From Salinimicrobium xinjiangense DSM 19287 (GTDB lineage: Bacteria; Bacteroidota; Bacteroidia; Flavobacteriales; Flavobacteriaceae), in contig NZ_KE384058.1 in NCBI RefSeq assembly GCF_000423585.1, positions 37,013 to 101,012 of the forward strand: 64,000 nucleotides of DNA, written 5' to 3'. Positions 28,850 through 36,596 of the stretch are shown piece by piece. How positions within the stretch are numbered: the stretch's first letter is position 1; the number at the start of each line of letters is the position of its first letter. Position numbers and translations under genes: made by a program. Under the pieces are notes generated by a model that searched no databases, was not told the origin of the DNA, and was given only the letters and a program-made list of their open reading frames with translations.

Positions 28850-28885
28850 ACAGCATTCACAGCATTCACAGCATTCACAGCATTT
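28850..28885. repeat. Four tandem copies of a 9-bp unit
   Basis: ACAGCATTC repeated three times exactly and once with a final T, in the gap between the CheB-CheR kinase and its receiver gene. Could vary by slippage and alter spacing of the receiver gene's promoter. Confidence 0.7.
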
Positions 28886-28944
28886 GGACACCCCAACATC
28901 ACCAATGAATTTTCGATAAGACGTTTAAGCACCAAACAGAAATT

Positions 28945-29316
28945 ATGATGGCAAAAATTTTAATAGTTGAAGATGATCATAACTTAGGACTTATGATACA
29001 GGACATTTTGGAATTCAAAGGATATGATATCATCCTGTCCAGAAGGCCTGAGAATACAATACAGGATATCATTGAGAATGATGTAGATCTCGTTCTTTTA
29101 GATAAACTCATCTATGGTGTCGACGGCACAGATGTTTGTAAAAAGATTCGCAATACAAAAGCTACTGCGAACATACCTGTCCTTATGATGTCGGCTCTCC
29201 ACGATGCAAGGAAAATTTGTTTAAAAGCGGGAGCAACAGATTTTATTTACAAACCTTTTGAAATGAAAATCTTTCAGGACAAGGTGCAGGAGCTTTTGGA
29301 AGAAATAAAAGTTTAA
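28945..29316 (+). CDS. Single-domain response regulator
   Basis: A 123-residue stand-alone receiver domain. The acidic pair is in VEDDHN (E9, D10, D11), the phospho-acceptor is in LLDKLIYG (D53), the switch Ser in MMSAL (S83) and the Lys in YKPFE. With no output domain it must act by protein contact or as a phosphate shuttle, likely for the kinase encoded just upstream. It ends 8 bases from the converging cheB-like gene. Confidence 0.88.
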   Translation: MMAKILIVEDDHNLGLMIQDILEFKGYDIILSRRPENTIQDIIENDVDLVLLDKLIYGVDGTDVCKKIRNTKATANIPVLMMSALHDARKICLKAGATDFIYKPFEMKIFQDKVQELLEEIKV

Positions 29317-29324
29317 GTATTAGT

Positions 29325-30356
29325 TCAGGTAGGCGTATCATCCCCGCCTTCCTTCCCTGTTGTTTTCAAAATTGCTCTTATTCTGTCAATATGGACCTGT
29401 GACATTTTGGCCCTTTCAAGAGCTGCTTGAGAACCAACGCCTTTTTCTCCTTGTGCCATTGTTGTTAGCAGGTTTTTACGCTCCTCAAACATCCGCAGGG
29501 CAGTCCACATCGTTTCTTCGATCTTGTTTGTTTGGTCAGCCAAAAGGTAAGCTGCTGTATATGAATGTCCCACGTGGCACCGAAACCGTAGATCTGTATC
29601 TTTCCCTACCTGCCATAATACACCACCACAACCCGGACAGTTAAATGGAACCTGATCACCCAGTTCATTTACTGAAGACAGATCGCTCAGCACCCGTTCA
29701 GCTATCTTAGCTTCTGTTAATACATCGTCGGGAACAGCTTTACTTTTTTTTAATTTTTGCTGAGCAATCTTGAGGAGGAGGGCACCCATTTCTGAAACAG
29801 GCAGGCAATGATCCACTTTCACGTTATTCAAGGCATTTCGTGGCATATCGGGATATTCAGCCTCATCAGGATCCTGAACAATACAAATTCCTCCACAACT
29901 TTTAATAGCCTTCATTCCTGCTGTTCCATCATCAAGATAACCAGTGAGCAAAATACCGATAACCCCAGATCCAAAGGCTACGGCAGCTGATCGAAATAAC
30001 GGATCAATAGCAGGACGCGACCGGTTTTCGTGGGCTCCTTTCGTAACCAACATTTTGAGCCCTTCACCAATCAACAAGTGCTGATCTGATGGTGCCAGGT
30101 ATAAATATCCGGGCTTTAAATTGTTTCCGTCCTTTGCATGTTGACATTTTAAGGTATTTAGCTTATTAAGTTCGTCTAATATTACATTGCCCGTGGCATC
30201 AGGAGAAACATGCCTAACCACTAATACCGGAATGGGAAAGTCTTTGGGCATTTGGCTAACTAGTTCTTTTAATGCCTTGAGTCCCCCTGCAGATGTCCCT
30301 ATTACAACTACCCGGGAATTTTTTTTGATGTTTTCGGTTTTACTGCTTTGTTTCAT
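29325..30356 (-). CDS. CheB-type methylesterase without receiver, zinc-ribbon tail
   Basis: A 343-residue protein. Residues about 14-205 are the CheB catalytic domain with GTSAGG (S22), VRHVSPD (H49) and LDDGTAG (D143). The regulatory receiver of classical CheB is missing. The C-terminal part (about 238-343) carries a CPGCGG ... CHVGH zinc-ribbon-like motif and a helical tail, a known architecture for non-chemotaxis CheB proteins. No MCP, CheA or flagellar genes are nearby, so the target protein is unknown. Confidence 0.85.
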   Translation of the reverse strand: MKQSSKTENIKKNSRVVVIGTSAGGLKALKELVSQMPKDFPIPVLVVRHVSPDATGNVILDELNKLNTLKCQHAKDGNNLKPGYLYLAPSDQHLLIGEGLKMLVTKGAHENRSRPAIDPLFRSAAVAFGSGVIGILLTGYLDDGTAGMKAIKSCGGICIVQDPDEAEYPDMPRNALNNVKVDHCLPVSEMGALLLKIAQQKLKKSKAVPDDVLTEAKIAERVLSDLSSVNELGDQVPFNCPGCGGVLWQVGKDTDLRFRCHVGHSYTAAYLLADQTNKIEETMWTALRMFEERKNLLTTMAQGEKGVGSQAALERAKMSQVHIDRIRAILKTTGKEGGDDTPT

Positions 30357-30459
30357 TTCTTTTAATCAATTTATAATTAAGTGCTAAATCCGAAACGTTT
30401 TTCTTGCCTTTCTGGTGCCCCATAGGGTGCCCCAAAATAGTTAAAGGTATCTTAAAATT

Positions 30460-30870
30460 TTATACTCTTGTAGCTATGAAATTCCTCAACATTCCTTTTA
30501 TTACCCCTTGAACATCTGGGCTAATTCCCTTTAATGGTTCCAAATATTCTGGAGGTAATCCTGGATTGTATTTTTGTCCCTCAGGGATTACTGTTGCTCT
30601 GTAATGATCATATGAGCCTTTTTGTATGTCTCGATCTATTACTGTAATAATGCCATAATGACGCGGATCATTCTGAATTTTGTTCCATAGACTAATTATT
30701 TTTTCTTTTTCTCCTTCTATTACTTGAAAAAAATTTCCTTCAGAATATAGCAGGATTCCTTTTATATCCTTCTGGTTGTTATTCTCTTCGGAAAACTTTA
30801 AAAGCTCATTTATTTCTGAAGTAGTCAACTGCTTATCAGCATTGCTTACATAGCAAACGGCATGTCTCAT
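30460..30870 (-). CDS. BLUF-domain blue-light sensor
   Basis: A 136-residue protein, one BLUF domain (about 1-95) plus a short helical tail. The flavin-site Tyr (CYVS, Y7), Asn (NNNQKDIKG, N31/N32) and Gln (FFQVIEGE, Q49) are in place, so FAD binding and the light-driven hydrogen-bond switch are plausible. On the last strand the usual Trp and Met are not seen (DHYRATVIPEG instead of the WSMGF pattern), so output coupling may be unusual. It has no effector domain and must signal through a partner, perhaps the neighbouring PAS kinases or CheB. Confidence 0.88.
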   Translation of the reverse strand: MRHAVCYVSNADKQLTTSEINELLKFSEENNNQKDIKGILLYSEGNFFQVIEGEKEKIISLWNKIQNDPRHYGIITVIDRDIQKGSYDHYRATVIPEGQKYNPGLPPEYLEPLKGISPDVQGVIKGMLRNFIATRV

Positions 30871-30997
30871 ATTCCTGACTTTTAATCTGATGCTATTTAA
30901 GTTACCAAAGAATAACCGAACTAATCCAACTATTAATTTAATATTAACTAACTATGACAGTTTTTATTTTTAAAAATCAATCTTACTCACCATATTA

Positions 30998-31165
30998 AAA
31001 ACCTTTGCCACCATTGTACTCCTTCTAAATGATGTACCAATGCAGGTTGTAAGCAAGTTGTTCGGGCATTCCCGTATTGGTATTACTTAACCTCATTATG
31101 GTCAGATTCTTCAAGAAAAAGTAAATCTAGAAATGGAAAAATTAACTTCGAAATTGAAGATTTGA
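30998..31165 (+). pseudogene. Tyrosine recombinase C-terminal remnant
   Basis: About 55 codons in one frame read KTFATIVLLLNDVPMQVVSK then LFGHSRIGIT, a stop (31088-31090), then PHYGQILQEKVNLEME. This is the C-terminal end of a Bacteroidota phage-integrase family protein: the HTFAT box (His lost), the LGH box and the HYG tyrosine region. The upstream catalytic part is absent. It is a relic of an earlier integration event inside the present island, on the opposite strand to the intact integrase. Confidence 0.7.
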
Positions 31166-31178
31166 AATAAGTAAAAGA

Positions 31179-31199
31179 AAGCACTCTTAAAGGGTGCTT
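31179..31199 (+). terminator. Hairpin, possible terminator
   Basis: AAGCACTC, loop TTAAA, then GGGTGCTT, a nearly perfect stem followed by CTTATT. Lies 13 bases after the end of the integrase remnant and may be its former terminator. Confidence 0.4.
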
Positions 31200-31245
31200 C
31201 TTATTCTAAGGAGGTGAAGTTTGTGTATTTATCAAGCAGTTCCTC

Positions 31246-31353
31246 CTATCGAGACGTAACTGTTTGATCTGCTGTTGAGTTCTGAATATCCTTCTCCTCT
31301 GAAGAGCCAAATTTTTCCATGTGATCATTATCAGGATTGCTTGTATTTTTCAT
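31246..31353 (-). CDS. Possible 35-residue peptide
   Basis: ATG to stop in an otherwise empty interval; the product is polar (MKNTSNPDNDHMEKFGSSEE and onward), without hydrophobic segment. No ribosome binding site or homology is evident, so it may be chance. Confidence 0.2.
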   Translation of the reverse strand: MKNTSNPDNDHMEKFGSSEEKDIQNSTADQTVTSR

Positions 31354-31763
31354 CCTTACTGCTTATTTTTAACGTGCAGGTACAGAACCATGAGTGAGTT
31401 CATTGAGTGAGTTTATTTTCAGAAAGTTGTGGTAGCTGATATAAGGTTTAACGTTCTGGCATTAGAAGAGTTAAAATCCCGCCATGAAGAAGAAATGGGA
31501 TAAAATCTCTGCTCGTAATACTTACAGTAGAGTAAAATTTTTAGAAATCTGTAGAAGGGTTTTTATCATACTATTCCTAGTAGGTGTAATTTCTTTCATA
31601 TTGTATATTTTGTATTTGTACTAAACCAGCAACAGAAAATCCCGCCCTATTGGCTATATAAGATTCTATACTCATATTCCTTTAGGAGAAGTCCAAAACT
31701 GAAGCTTTTCCCATTGAGAGAAAGGCTTTTTTACTGGAAGATCTTCTTGAAAAAGCAAATACA

Positions 31764-33229
31764 TTGTCAAGGATAGGGAGTTTTGAAATGGATGTCACTA
31801 ATAGAGAGCTCTACTGGTCGCCCATGACAAGAGAAATTCATGGAGTTGAAAAAGATTTTATACCCGAATTGAATACTGCAATTTATTTTTATAAACGGGA
31901 GAGTAGGGAGAGAATAAAAAAAGTTTTACGGAAATCTATTGAGAAGAAAGTTCCTTTTGACGAAGAGCTTGAAATAGTTACAGCTAGTGGAAAGGAAATA
32001 TGGGTACGAGCTATGGGACAACCCGAAGTAGAGCAAGGCAAATGTGTTAAAGTAAGCGGAAGTTTTCAAGATATTGATAAAATAAAGCGAGCAGAATTTG
32101 AAGTACTAAATGCAGTTCGGGAAAAAGAAACTTTACTGGAGAGTATTGGTGATGCTTTCTTCGCAGTCGATGAAAATTGGATAGTAACCTACTGGAATGA
32201 ACATGCAGCAGATCTTCTTAATTGTCCGAAGACGGCTATCATAAAAAAGAACTTATGGGAGGTTTTTCCAGATGCCATAGGTACTCCTTTTCAACGAAAT
32301 TATGAGGATACCATGCAAGATAAGAGGAAAAGGCATTTTGAAGCTTTTTTTGAAAGAACATCTGCCTGGTATGAAGAAACTGTCTATCCTTCCAATAAAG
32401 GTCTTTCAGTCTTTTTTAAGGATGTTACCGAACGGAAAAATGCAGATGTGAAATTAAGGGAATTAAACAAGTCTCTAGAGCTCACACCAGGGAATTGGTG
32501 ACGGCTAATAAAGGTTTGGAACAATTCTCTTACATTGTTTCTCATAACCTGAGATCTCCTGTTGCTAACATACTTGGACTTGCTGATCTGTTACAAAATT
32601 CTGAATACCCTCATGAGGTAAAGGAACAGTTCTTTTCCGAAATGTTTTCGAATGTTGAAAGATTGGACGCTGTGATAACAGACCTTAACAGTATCCTGCA
32701 GGCGAAAGTAGATGTAAAAGCTAAGAAGGAGAAAATAAATCTAGGAGCATTAGTAGAAGAGATAAAATTGAGTATTCAACCCTTAATAAATGAGGAAAAA
32801 GCACAAATTAGTTACAGATTCGAAAATATTAAAGAAGTGGCTTCAGTTAAGAGTTACCTCTATAGTATTTTTTATAATCTAATCGTCAATAGCATTAAAT
32901 ACAGAAGGCCAGGAATCCCTCCTGAATTAGAAATAAGGATGGAAAGAAAAGGAGAGTTCATTTTGATTTTCTTTAAAGATAACGGTCTTGGAATGGACCT
33001 GACAAATAAACGGGATCAAATATTTAACCTTTATAAGAGATTTCACCATCATATAGAAGGAAAGGGTATGGGATTGTTTATGGTTAAAACTCAGGTGGAA
33101 ATGTTGGGTGGAAAAATAACCGTAGACAGCAATGTTAACGAAGGTACATTATTCACAATTTTATTAAAGGAAACTGTCATACCAATACATGAAAAAAATG
33201 GAGCAACTGTATCACTATTTGGTGGTTGA
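31764..33229 (+). pseudogene. PAS-PAS histidine kinase broken by a frameshift
   Basis: Two reading frames together make one kinase. 31764-32501 encodes two PAS domains (SRIGSFEMD ... SGSFQDID; LESIGDAFFAVD ... FFKDVTERK). 32495-33229 encodes HisKA (YIVSHNLRSPVANI) and HATPase (NLIVNSIKY, KDNGLGMD, GKGMGLFMVK). The junction reads LNKSLEL then TPGNW-stop in frame 1, whereas the other frame gives HTRELVTANK, as expected for an intact protein; one base is missing near 32481-32484. Neither part has a clear ATG: the first can start at TTG 31764 or further upstream, the second at TTG 32495. Loss of function, or a sequencing error, is possible. Confidence 0.75.
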
Positions 33230-33602
33230 TGATGACAAAACCAGCAATCTTATCTGTGATTTTACCATTCAGCGTTTTAATAGTGGAGCGCAGAGGAATC
33301 TTTTTACGAGACCTGAAGAAGCGTTAGAATATATCCTTGGAAAAGGACTTAGAGCAGGAATCACTGTTTTATTCCTGGATGTTAATATGCCGACAATGTC
33401 GGGTTTTGAATTTTTGGGAGAATTCGAGAAGTTACCCAGGGAAGTTCAGGAGCAGTATAAGATTTACATGCTAACCTCATCAATTGAAGATTTTTCTTCT
33501 CAGGCAGAAAAATTTACCTGCGTTCAAAGATTTCTTTCAAAACCTATGAAGCTTTCTTATTTACAAGAGATTGCGTTAGAAATAGAATTAATTAAACTCT
33601 AA
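33189..33602 (+). CDS. Single-domain response regulator
   Basis: A 137-residue stand-alone receiver. VVDDDKT gives the acidic pocket, LFLDVNMP the phospho-acceptor (D64), MLTSS the switch Thr/Ser and LSKPM the Lys. It overlaps the end of the PAS kinase by 41 bases, so it is the kinase's partner. Such receivers in Flavobacteria often relay phosphate to other proteins. An internal Met4 is an alternative start. Confidence 0.85.
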   Translation: MKKMEQLYHYLVVDDDKTSNLICDFTIQRFNSGAQRNLFTRPEEALEYILGKGLRAGITVLFLDVNMPTMSGFEFLGEFEKLPREVQEQYKIYMLTSSIEDFSSQAEKFTCVQRFLSKPMKLSYLQEIALEIELIKL

Positions 33603-34056
33603 GAAGTTGTGAGATGTTTAGATTTAAGGTTGTAACATGTCATAAATGGTTTCTCATAAATGCTTTTGAGAGGTTCTTCTAATTTAAATTGTAAAATGAG
33701 TGTGCTGAAATACTAAGAAATTAGGTCAATTAGCTTAATCCATACCTTTTTCAAAATTATCCTTTTGCCTCTAAAGTAATATAAAAAACCCCTGCCGTAG
33801 CAAGGGTTGGATCCCTGAAAAGTTGTAGGGGAATTTAATCAGAGAAGTGTGATTTAATCAAATCAGAAAAATTATTGGTAATACCAGCAATAGCAGATAG
33901 CACCAACGATCTTTAGTGGATAAAGGATCTTTTAATTTTATCATCACATAAAAAAATTAAATTCAATTGGAAAGATTTGGTGAAAAAAGAAAAATAGTCT
34001 AAAGCATTTATGTAGTGGTTTTATTTCTTATTTCGTAACTGCCATAGAGTATTATC

Positions 34057-34164
34057 TTATTCATTGATTTTCAGTTCATTTATAACCTGATTCAATCCAA
34101 GGTTTTGAGCTTTCTTGCCCTCAGGTGTAATCACTACCCTTCGTCGTTTATGTCTACAAGCCAT
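34057..34164 (-). CDS. Possible 35-residue basic peptide
   Basis: ATG to TAA, product begins MACRHKRRRVVITPEGKKAQ and is strongly basic. Its ATG overlaps the end of the micro-ORF upstream by 11 bases in a different frame, a layout typical of coupled small genes. No known family. Confidence 0.3.
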   Translation of the reverse strand: MACRHKRRRVVITPEGKKAQNLGLNQVINELKINE

Positions 34165-34267
34165 ATTTGAAAAGCAGATTCAGGGCTTCATTAAACGAGT
34201 TCTCCGCTAAAATAGAAATAGAATCCTCCTCCTCAATAAGCCTAAGAATTTTTTCCATTGAAGTCAT
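34154..34267 (-). CDS. Possible 37-residue acidic peptide
   Basis: ATG to TAG, product MTSMEKILRLIEEEDSISIL and onward, amphipathic helical and acidic. It overlaps the start of the basic micro-ORF. The two could form a small paired unit, but no family or promoter supports this. Confidence 0.3.
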   Translation of the reverse strand: MTSMEKILRLIEEEDSISILAENSFNEALNLLFKYGL

Positions 34268-34451
34268 TTTATTTCATAAAAACCTAGAAATCAATATTCA
34301 AAAAATGCAAAAGATGTTTTGTAAGGAACATGATCTTGATCAGGTTTTAAATAGAAAAATTCATTTTGGTGAAGTATTATTAAAAGCACCAACCAAAACC
34401 TTTAACAAACTCTCAGGAAAGAATGGGGCTAATCTGAGAGTCTCTATGTAG

Positions 34452-34705
34452 ACTGAAACTACCAACAAAAGAAGTGTTATTGACGGCCTCTATAAATCCT
34501 TTGCTGCAGGAGATATCCCGTCAGTTTTGGGAGCAATGGATGAACAAGTTCTCTAGAATGAAGCAAAAGGTAACGTCTATGCAGACGGCAATCCATACAT
34601 AGATTTAGAGGAATGGGGTATTTGCGCGCGTGAGTGCAGACCACGAATATTTGATCCTGGAAGATATTCAGCTTCATGAAATGAGCGATAAGAGGTCTGG
34701 TGAAT
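34452..34705 (+). pseudogene. SnoaL/NTF2-like protein, degraded
   Basis: Reading in one frame gives VIDGLYKSFAAGDIPSVLGA then MDEQVL, a TAG stop (34554-34556) where family members have Trp, then NEAKGNVYADGNPYIDLEE; a frameshift near 34613 continues as GVFARVSADHEYLILEDIQL then HEMSD. This is the first two thirds of a SnoaL-like ketosteroid-isomerase fold protein. The 3' end is lost against the integrase gene. It is non-functional. Confidence 0.75.
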
Positions 34706-34710
34706 TCTGA

Positions 34711-35976
34711 TTAATTAAAAAAGACATGTCCAGATATTTTCTCTAGTCTTTCCATGGGTGAAGCTTTAATGTAGTTATAAAAGACCTTTTCAGAAGAATG
34801 CCCGCTAATAGCCATGATGTCGATGATAGGCATATCAGCTTTATAGGCATTGGTACAAAAGCTTCGTCTGGCGGTGTGATTGGTTAAGAGTTGATGTTTT
34901 TTAAATGCAGTTTTGGTGCGGATTCCACCTTCAGTACGTTCAATAATAATTTCCTCATTGAGTTTGGCTTTTTTCCCAATGCTCTTTAGGGCCTCATTGA
35001 TCTTTTGCTCCGGAATCATTTCAGGGAACTGCCCGTCCCTCTTTTTCAGAATGTCTTTTATAAATGGATGAAGTGGGATGTGCACTATTTTACCTGTCTT
35101 CTGTGTTTTAATTTCCAAATAGCTGATGCCTCTAAAGGCTTTAATGTTTGAAGTTGATAGGCTTTTGTAATCAGATACTCTTAAACCAGTTACTGCAGCT
35201 ATGACAAAAAGATCTCGGGCAATATCTAAATGTGGGCGCTTTGAGTAATTAATTTCCTTGATGCTTTTTATTTCATCCATTGTGAGGTAAATGTGGTTCA
35301 CCTCCTCTTTGGGTTTGGTAAAGGCTGATTTTTGATAGTCCAGGCTTTTGTGAAGCCCTCTTTCAAAAGCATCATGCATGACCGTCTTAATGTTCTTTAT
35401 TTGGGTTCCAATGTAATTGTCGGTAAATCCTTTGTCCTGTAGCCATTGGATGAATTCGGAATGAAAAGAGAGGGTGATGTGCTGAAAAGCCAATTTACCA
35501 CCTATATGTTCCTCATAATCTTCAAGAATTCGTAGGGTATTATTGTAGGGCTTTAGAGTACTTTTTGCAAGAGGTTTCCCAGTGCTTGGTCGCGGTTTGC
35601 TCTTGTAGTATTCATTAAACCACTTATAATGGTCTGACAAGTAAACTGCCTCTCTGTTATCTCCGCTTTTGTTCTGCCATTGATTGATCCGCTGCTTAAG
35701 GATCCTGTTATCAATAGGGGAATCTTCTTTCTCTAAATCCCTAAGCAGCTGACGGGAAAAAGTCAGAAGCTCAGCCAGGTCTGCATTAATATTACTGCTA
35801 TCGGGTTCCGCTAATACGTTCTTTACTGCATTATTTTGTTCATCCCAATGTGCAGCCTTCTTGATACTCAATCCAGTTGCATATCGGTACTGTTTTTTGC
35901 GGCCATAATTGAAATGAATGTAGATATTCTGAACAGTTCCTTTCCCCTCGCGAAGTTTTACTTTTACAGATCCCAT
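34711..35976 (-). CDS. Tyrosine recombinase (island integrase)
   Basis: A 421-residue site-specific integrase of the Bacteroidota type. N-terminal arm-binding domain (about 1-105), SAM-like core-binding domain (about 110-215), catalytic domain (about 225-421). Catalytic residues: R266 (TGLRVSD), a Lys in KTQKTGK, H367-x-x-R370 (NHTARRSF), H393 (SGHSS) and Tyr402 (or Tyr400) in FYNYIK. It lies 170 bases inside the right att repeat and is transcribed inward. It should integrate the element into the 3' end of tRNA-Arg(ACG). Confidence 0.93.
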   Translation of the reverse strand: MGSVKVKLREGKGTVQNIYIHFNYGRKKQYRYATGLSIKKAAHWDEQNNAVKNVLAEPDSSNINADLAELLTFSRQLLRDLEKEDSPIDNRILKQRINQWQNKSGDNREAVYLSDHYKWFNEYYKSKPRPSTGKPLAKSTLKPYNNTLRILEDYEEHIGGKLAFQHITLSFHSEFIQWLQDKGFTDNYIGTQIKNIKTVMHDAFERGLHKSLDYQKSAFTKPKEEVNHIYLTMDEIKSIKEINYSKRPHLDIARDLFVIAAVTGLRVSDYKSLSTSNIKAFRGISYLEIKTQKTGKIVHIPLHPFIKDILKKRDGQFPEMIPEQKINEALKSIGKKAKLNEEIIIERTEGGIRTKTAFKKHQLLTNHTARRSFCTNAYKADMPIIDIMAISGHSSEKVFYNYIKASPMERLEKISGHVFFN

Positions 35977-36145
35977 TATAAGTTATTTGTACCGCCCAAT
36001 GTACCGCCCTTTTTTGAATTTAACTTAAACCTGCTTAAACTTTTATTAACAGAATCTCCATTGACACCCCTTAAATCCCTTTATATATTGAGGTTTAATT
36101 GAATAAAATATTAAGAGAGCTAAAGTGCGTATAATTAAAAAGTAG

Positions 36146-36160
36146 TCCTGTCGAGGTCAC
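36146..36160 (+). other. attR (15-bp direct repeat of tRNA-Arg 3' end)
   Basis: TCCTGTCGAGGTCAC, identical to 8565-8579. It is not preceded by a tRNA body, showing that the tRNA was restored at the left end. Confidence 0.85.
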
Positions 36161-36170
36161 TTAAAGCACA

Positions 36171-36201
36171 AAATCCGCAGCGAAAGCTGCGGATTTTTTT
36201 G
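36171..36201 (+). terminator. Original terminator of tRNA-Arg, displaced
   Basis: AAATCCGCAGC, loop GAAA, GCTGCGGATTT then TTTT. A perfect stem 10 bases after attR. Before integration it would have followed the tRNA directly. Confidence 0.75.
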
Positions 36202-36204
36202 TTT

Positions 36205-36494
36205 TACGGAAAAGCTGAGCTTGCTCAAAGCTTTGGAGGAAAACAAAAAAACACAGCGCCGCCAGGCGGTGTGGATTTTGTATTTTCAGGCGGGGCCTCA
36301 AAGGAACTTTAATCCTGGTTCCGGCTGAGCTAACCCGAAGCTTTGGAGTAAAACAAAAAAACACAACGCCGACAGGCGGTGTGGACTTTGTATTTTCAGG
36401 CGGGGCCCCAAAGGAACTTTAATCCTGGTTCCGGCTGAGCTTACCCAAAGCTTCGGAGTAAAACAAAAAAACACAACGCCGACAGGCGGTGTGG
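36205..36494. repeat. 110-bp tandem repeat, about 2.7 copies
   Basis: Blocks beginning ACACA(G/A)CGCCG recur at 36251, 36361 and 36471, exactly 110 bases apart. Each unit holds CAGGCGGTGTGG, CAGGCGGGGCC, AAGGAACTTTAATCCTGGTT and a segment CAAAGCTTTGGAG. Units differ at only a few sites. The minus strand is open through the array (frames with PRLKIQ..PHRL), but the ORFs lack family or start signals, so I regard the array as non-coding. Confidence 0.75.
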
Positions 36495-36596
36495 AAGGAA
36501 ATTCCAAATTACAAGCACCAAATTCCAATTCCACATCCTCATTCCCATCCTTATGGGGCATTTTGTGCTAATCTGAATATTCCTGAATCTTGAATC
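36495..36596. repeat. AT-rich spacer with TTACAAGCACCAAATTCC repeat
   Basis: The phrase TTACAAGCACCAAATTCCAA near 36508 recurs just after MITE copy A (about 36823), and is followed by degenerate CCTGAATCTTGAATCC repeats. No gene. Confidence 0.45.

Larger units (their letters stand above)
30871..31763. other. Gene-poor interval with integrase remnant
   Basis: About 890 bases with no intact large gene. It holds a tyrosine recombinase remnant (30998-31165), a hairpin (31179-31199) and a possible 35-residue minus-strand ORF (31246-31353). The rest is AT-rich spacer leading to the frameshifted PAS kinase. Confidence 0.5.
33603..34710. other. Gene-poor decay zone before the integrase
   Basis: About 1.1 kb without an intact large gene. 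A short hairpin-rich stretch near 33786-33832 has CCCCTGCCGTAGCAAGGG and ATCCCTGAAAAGTTGTAGGGG. Two overlapping minus-strand micro-ORFs (34057-34164, 34154-34267) and a broken SnoaL-like gene (34452-34705) follow. Confidence 0.45.
8565..36160. mobile_element. Integrated genomic island at tRNA-Arg(ACG), about 27.6 kb
   Basis: Bounded by identical 15-bp repeats (8565-8579 and 36146-36160), the left one completing the tRNA gene. A tyrosine recombinase gene is next to the right end. It holds an excisionase-like HTH, primase/helicase genes, Gabija-like defence genes, type I restriction-modification and two-component signalling cargo. No relaxase, VirB4 or TraG gene is seen, so it is more like an integrative, perhaps mobilisable, element or P4-like satellite than a full conjugative element. 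Several pseudogenes near the right end show that part of it is decaying. Confidence 0.85.

Noticed and set aside
24740-30356. Classical chemotaxis operon because of CheB and CheR domains
   Set aside because: No CheA, CheW, receptor or motility genes are near, and the CheB/CheR domains are fused to PAS and kinase parts.
34167-34451. 94-codon plus-strand ORF
   Set aside because: Antisense to the micro-ORFs, low-complexity start (ESSSSIS), no promoter or family; left uncalled.
36161-36561. Minus-strand ORFs of 67 and 87 codons in the 110-bp repeat
   Set aside because: They arise from the tandem repeat, are similar only to each other, and have no start signal or family.
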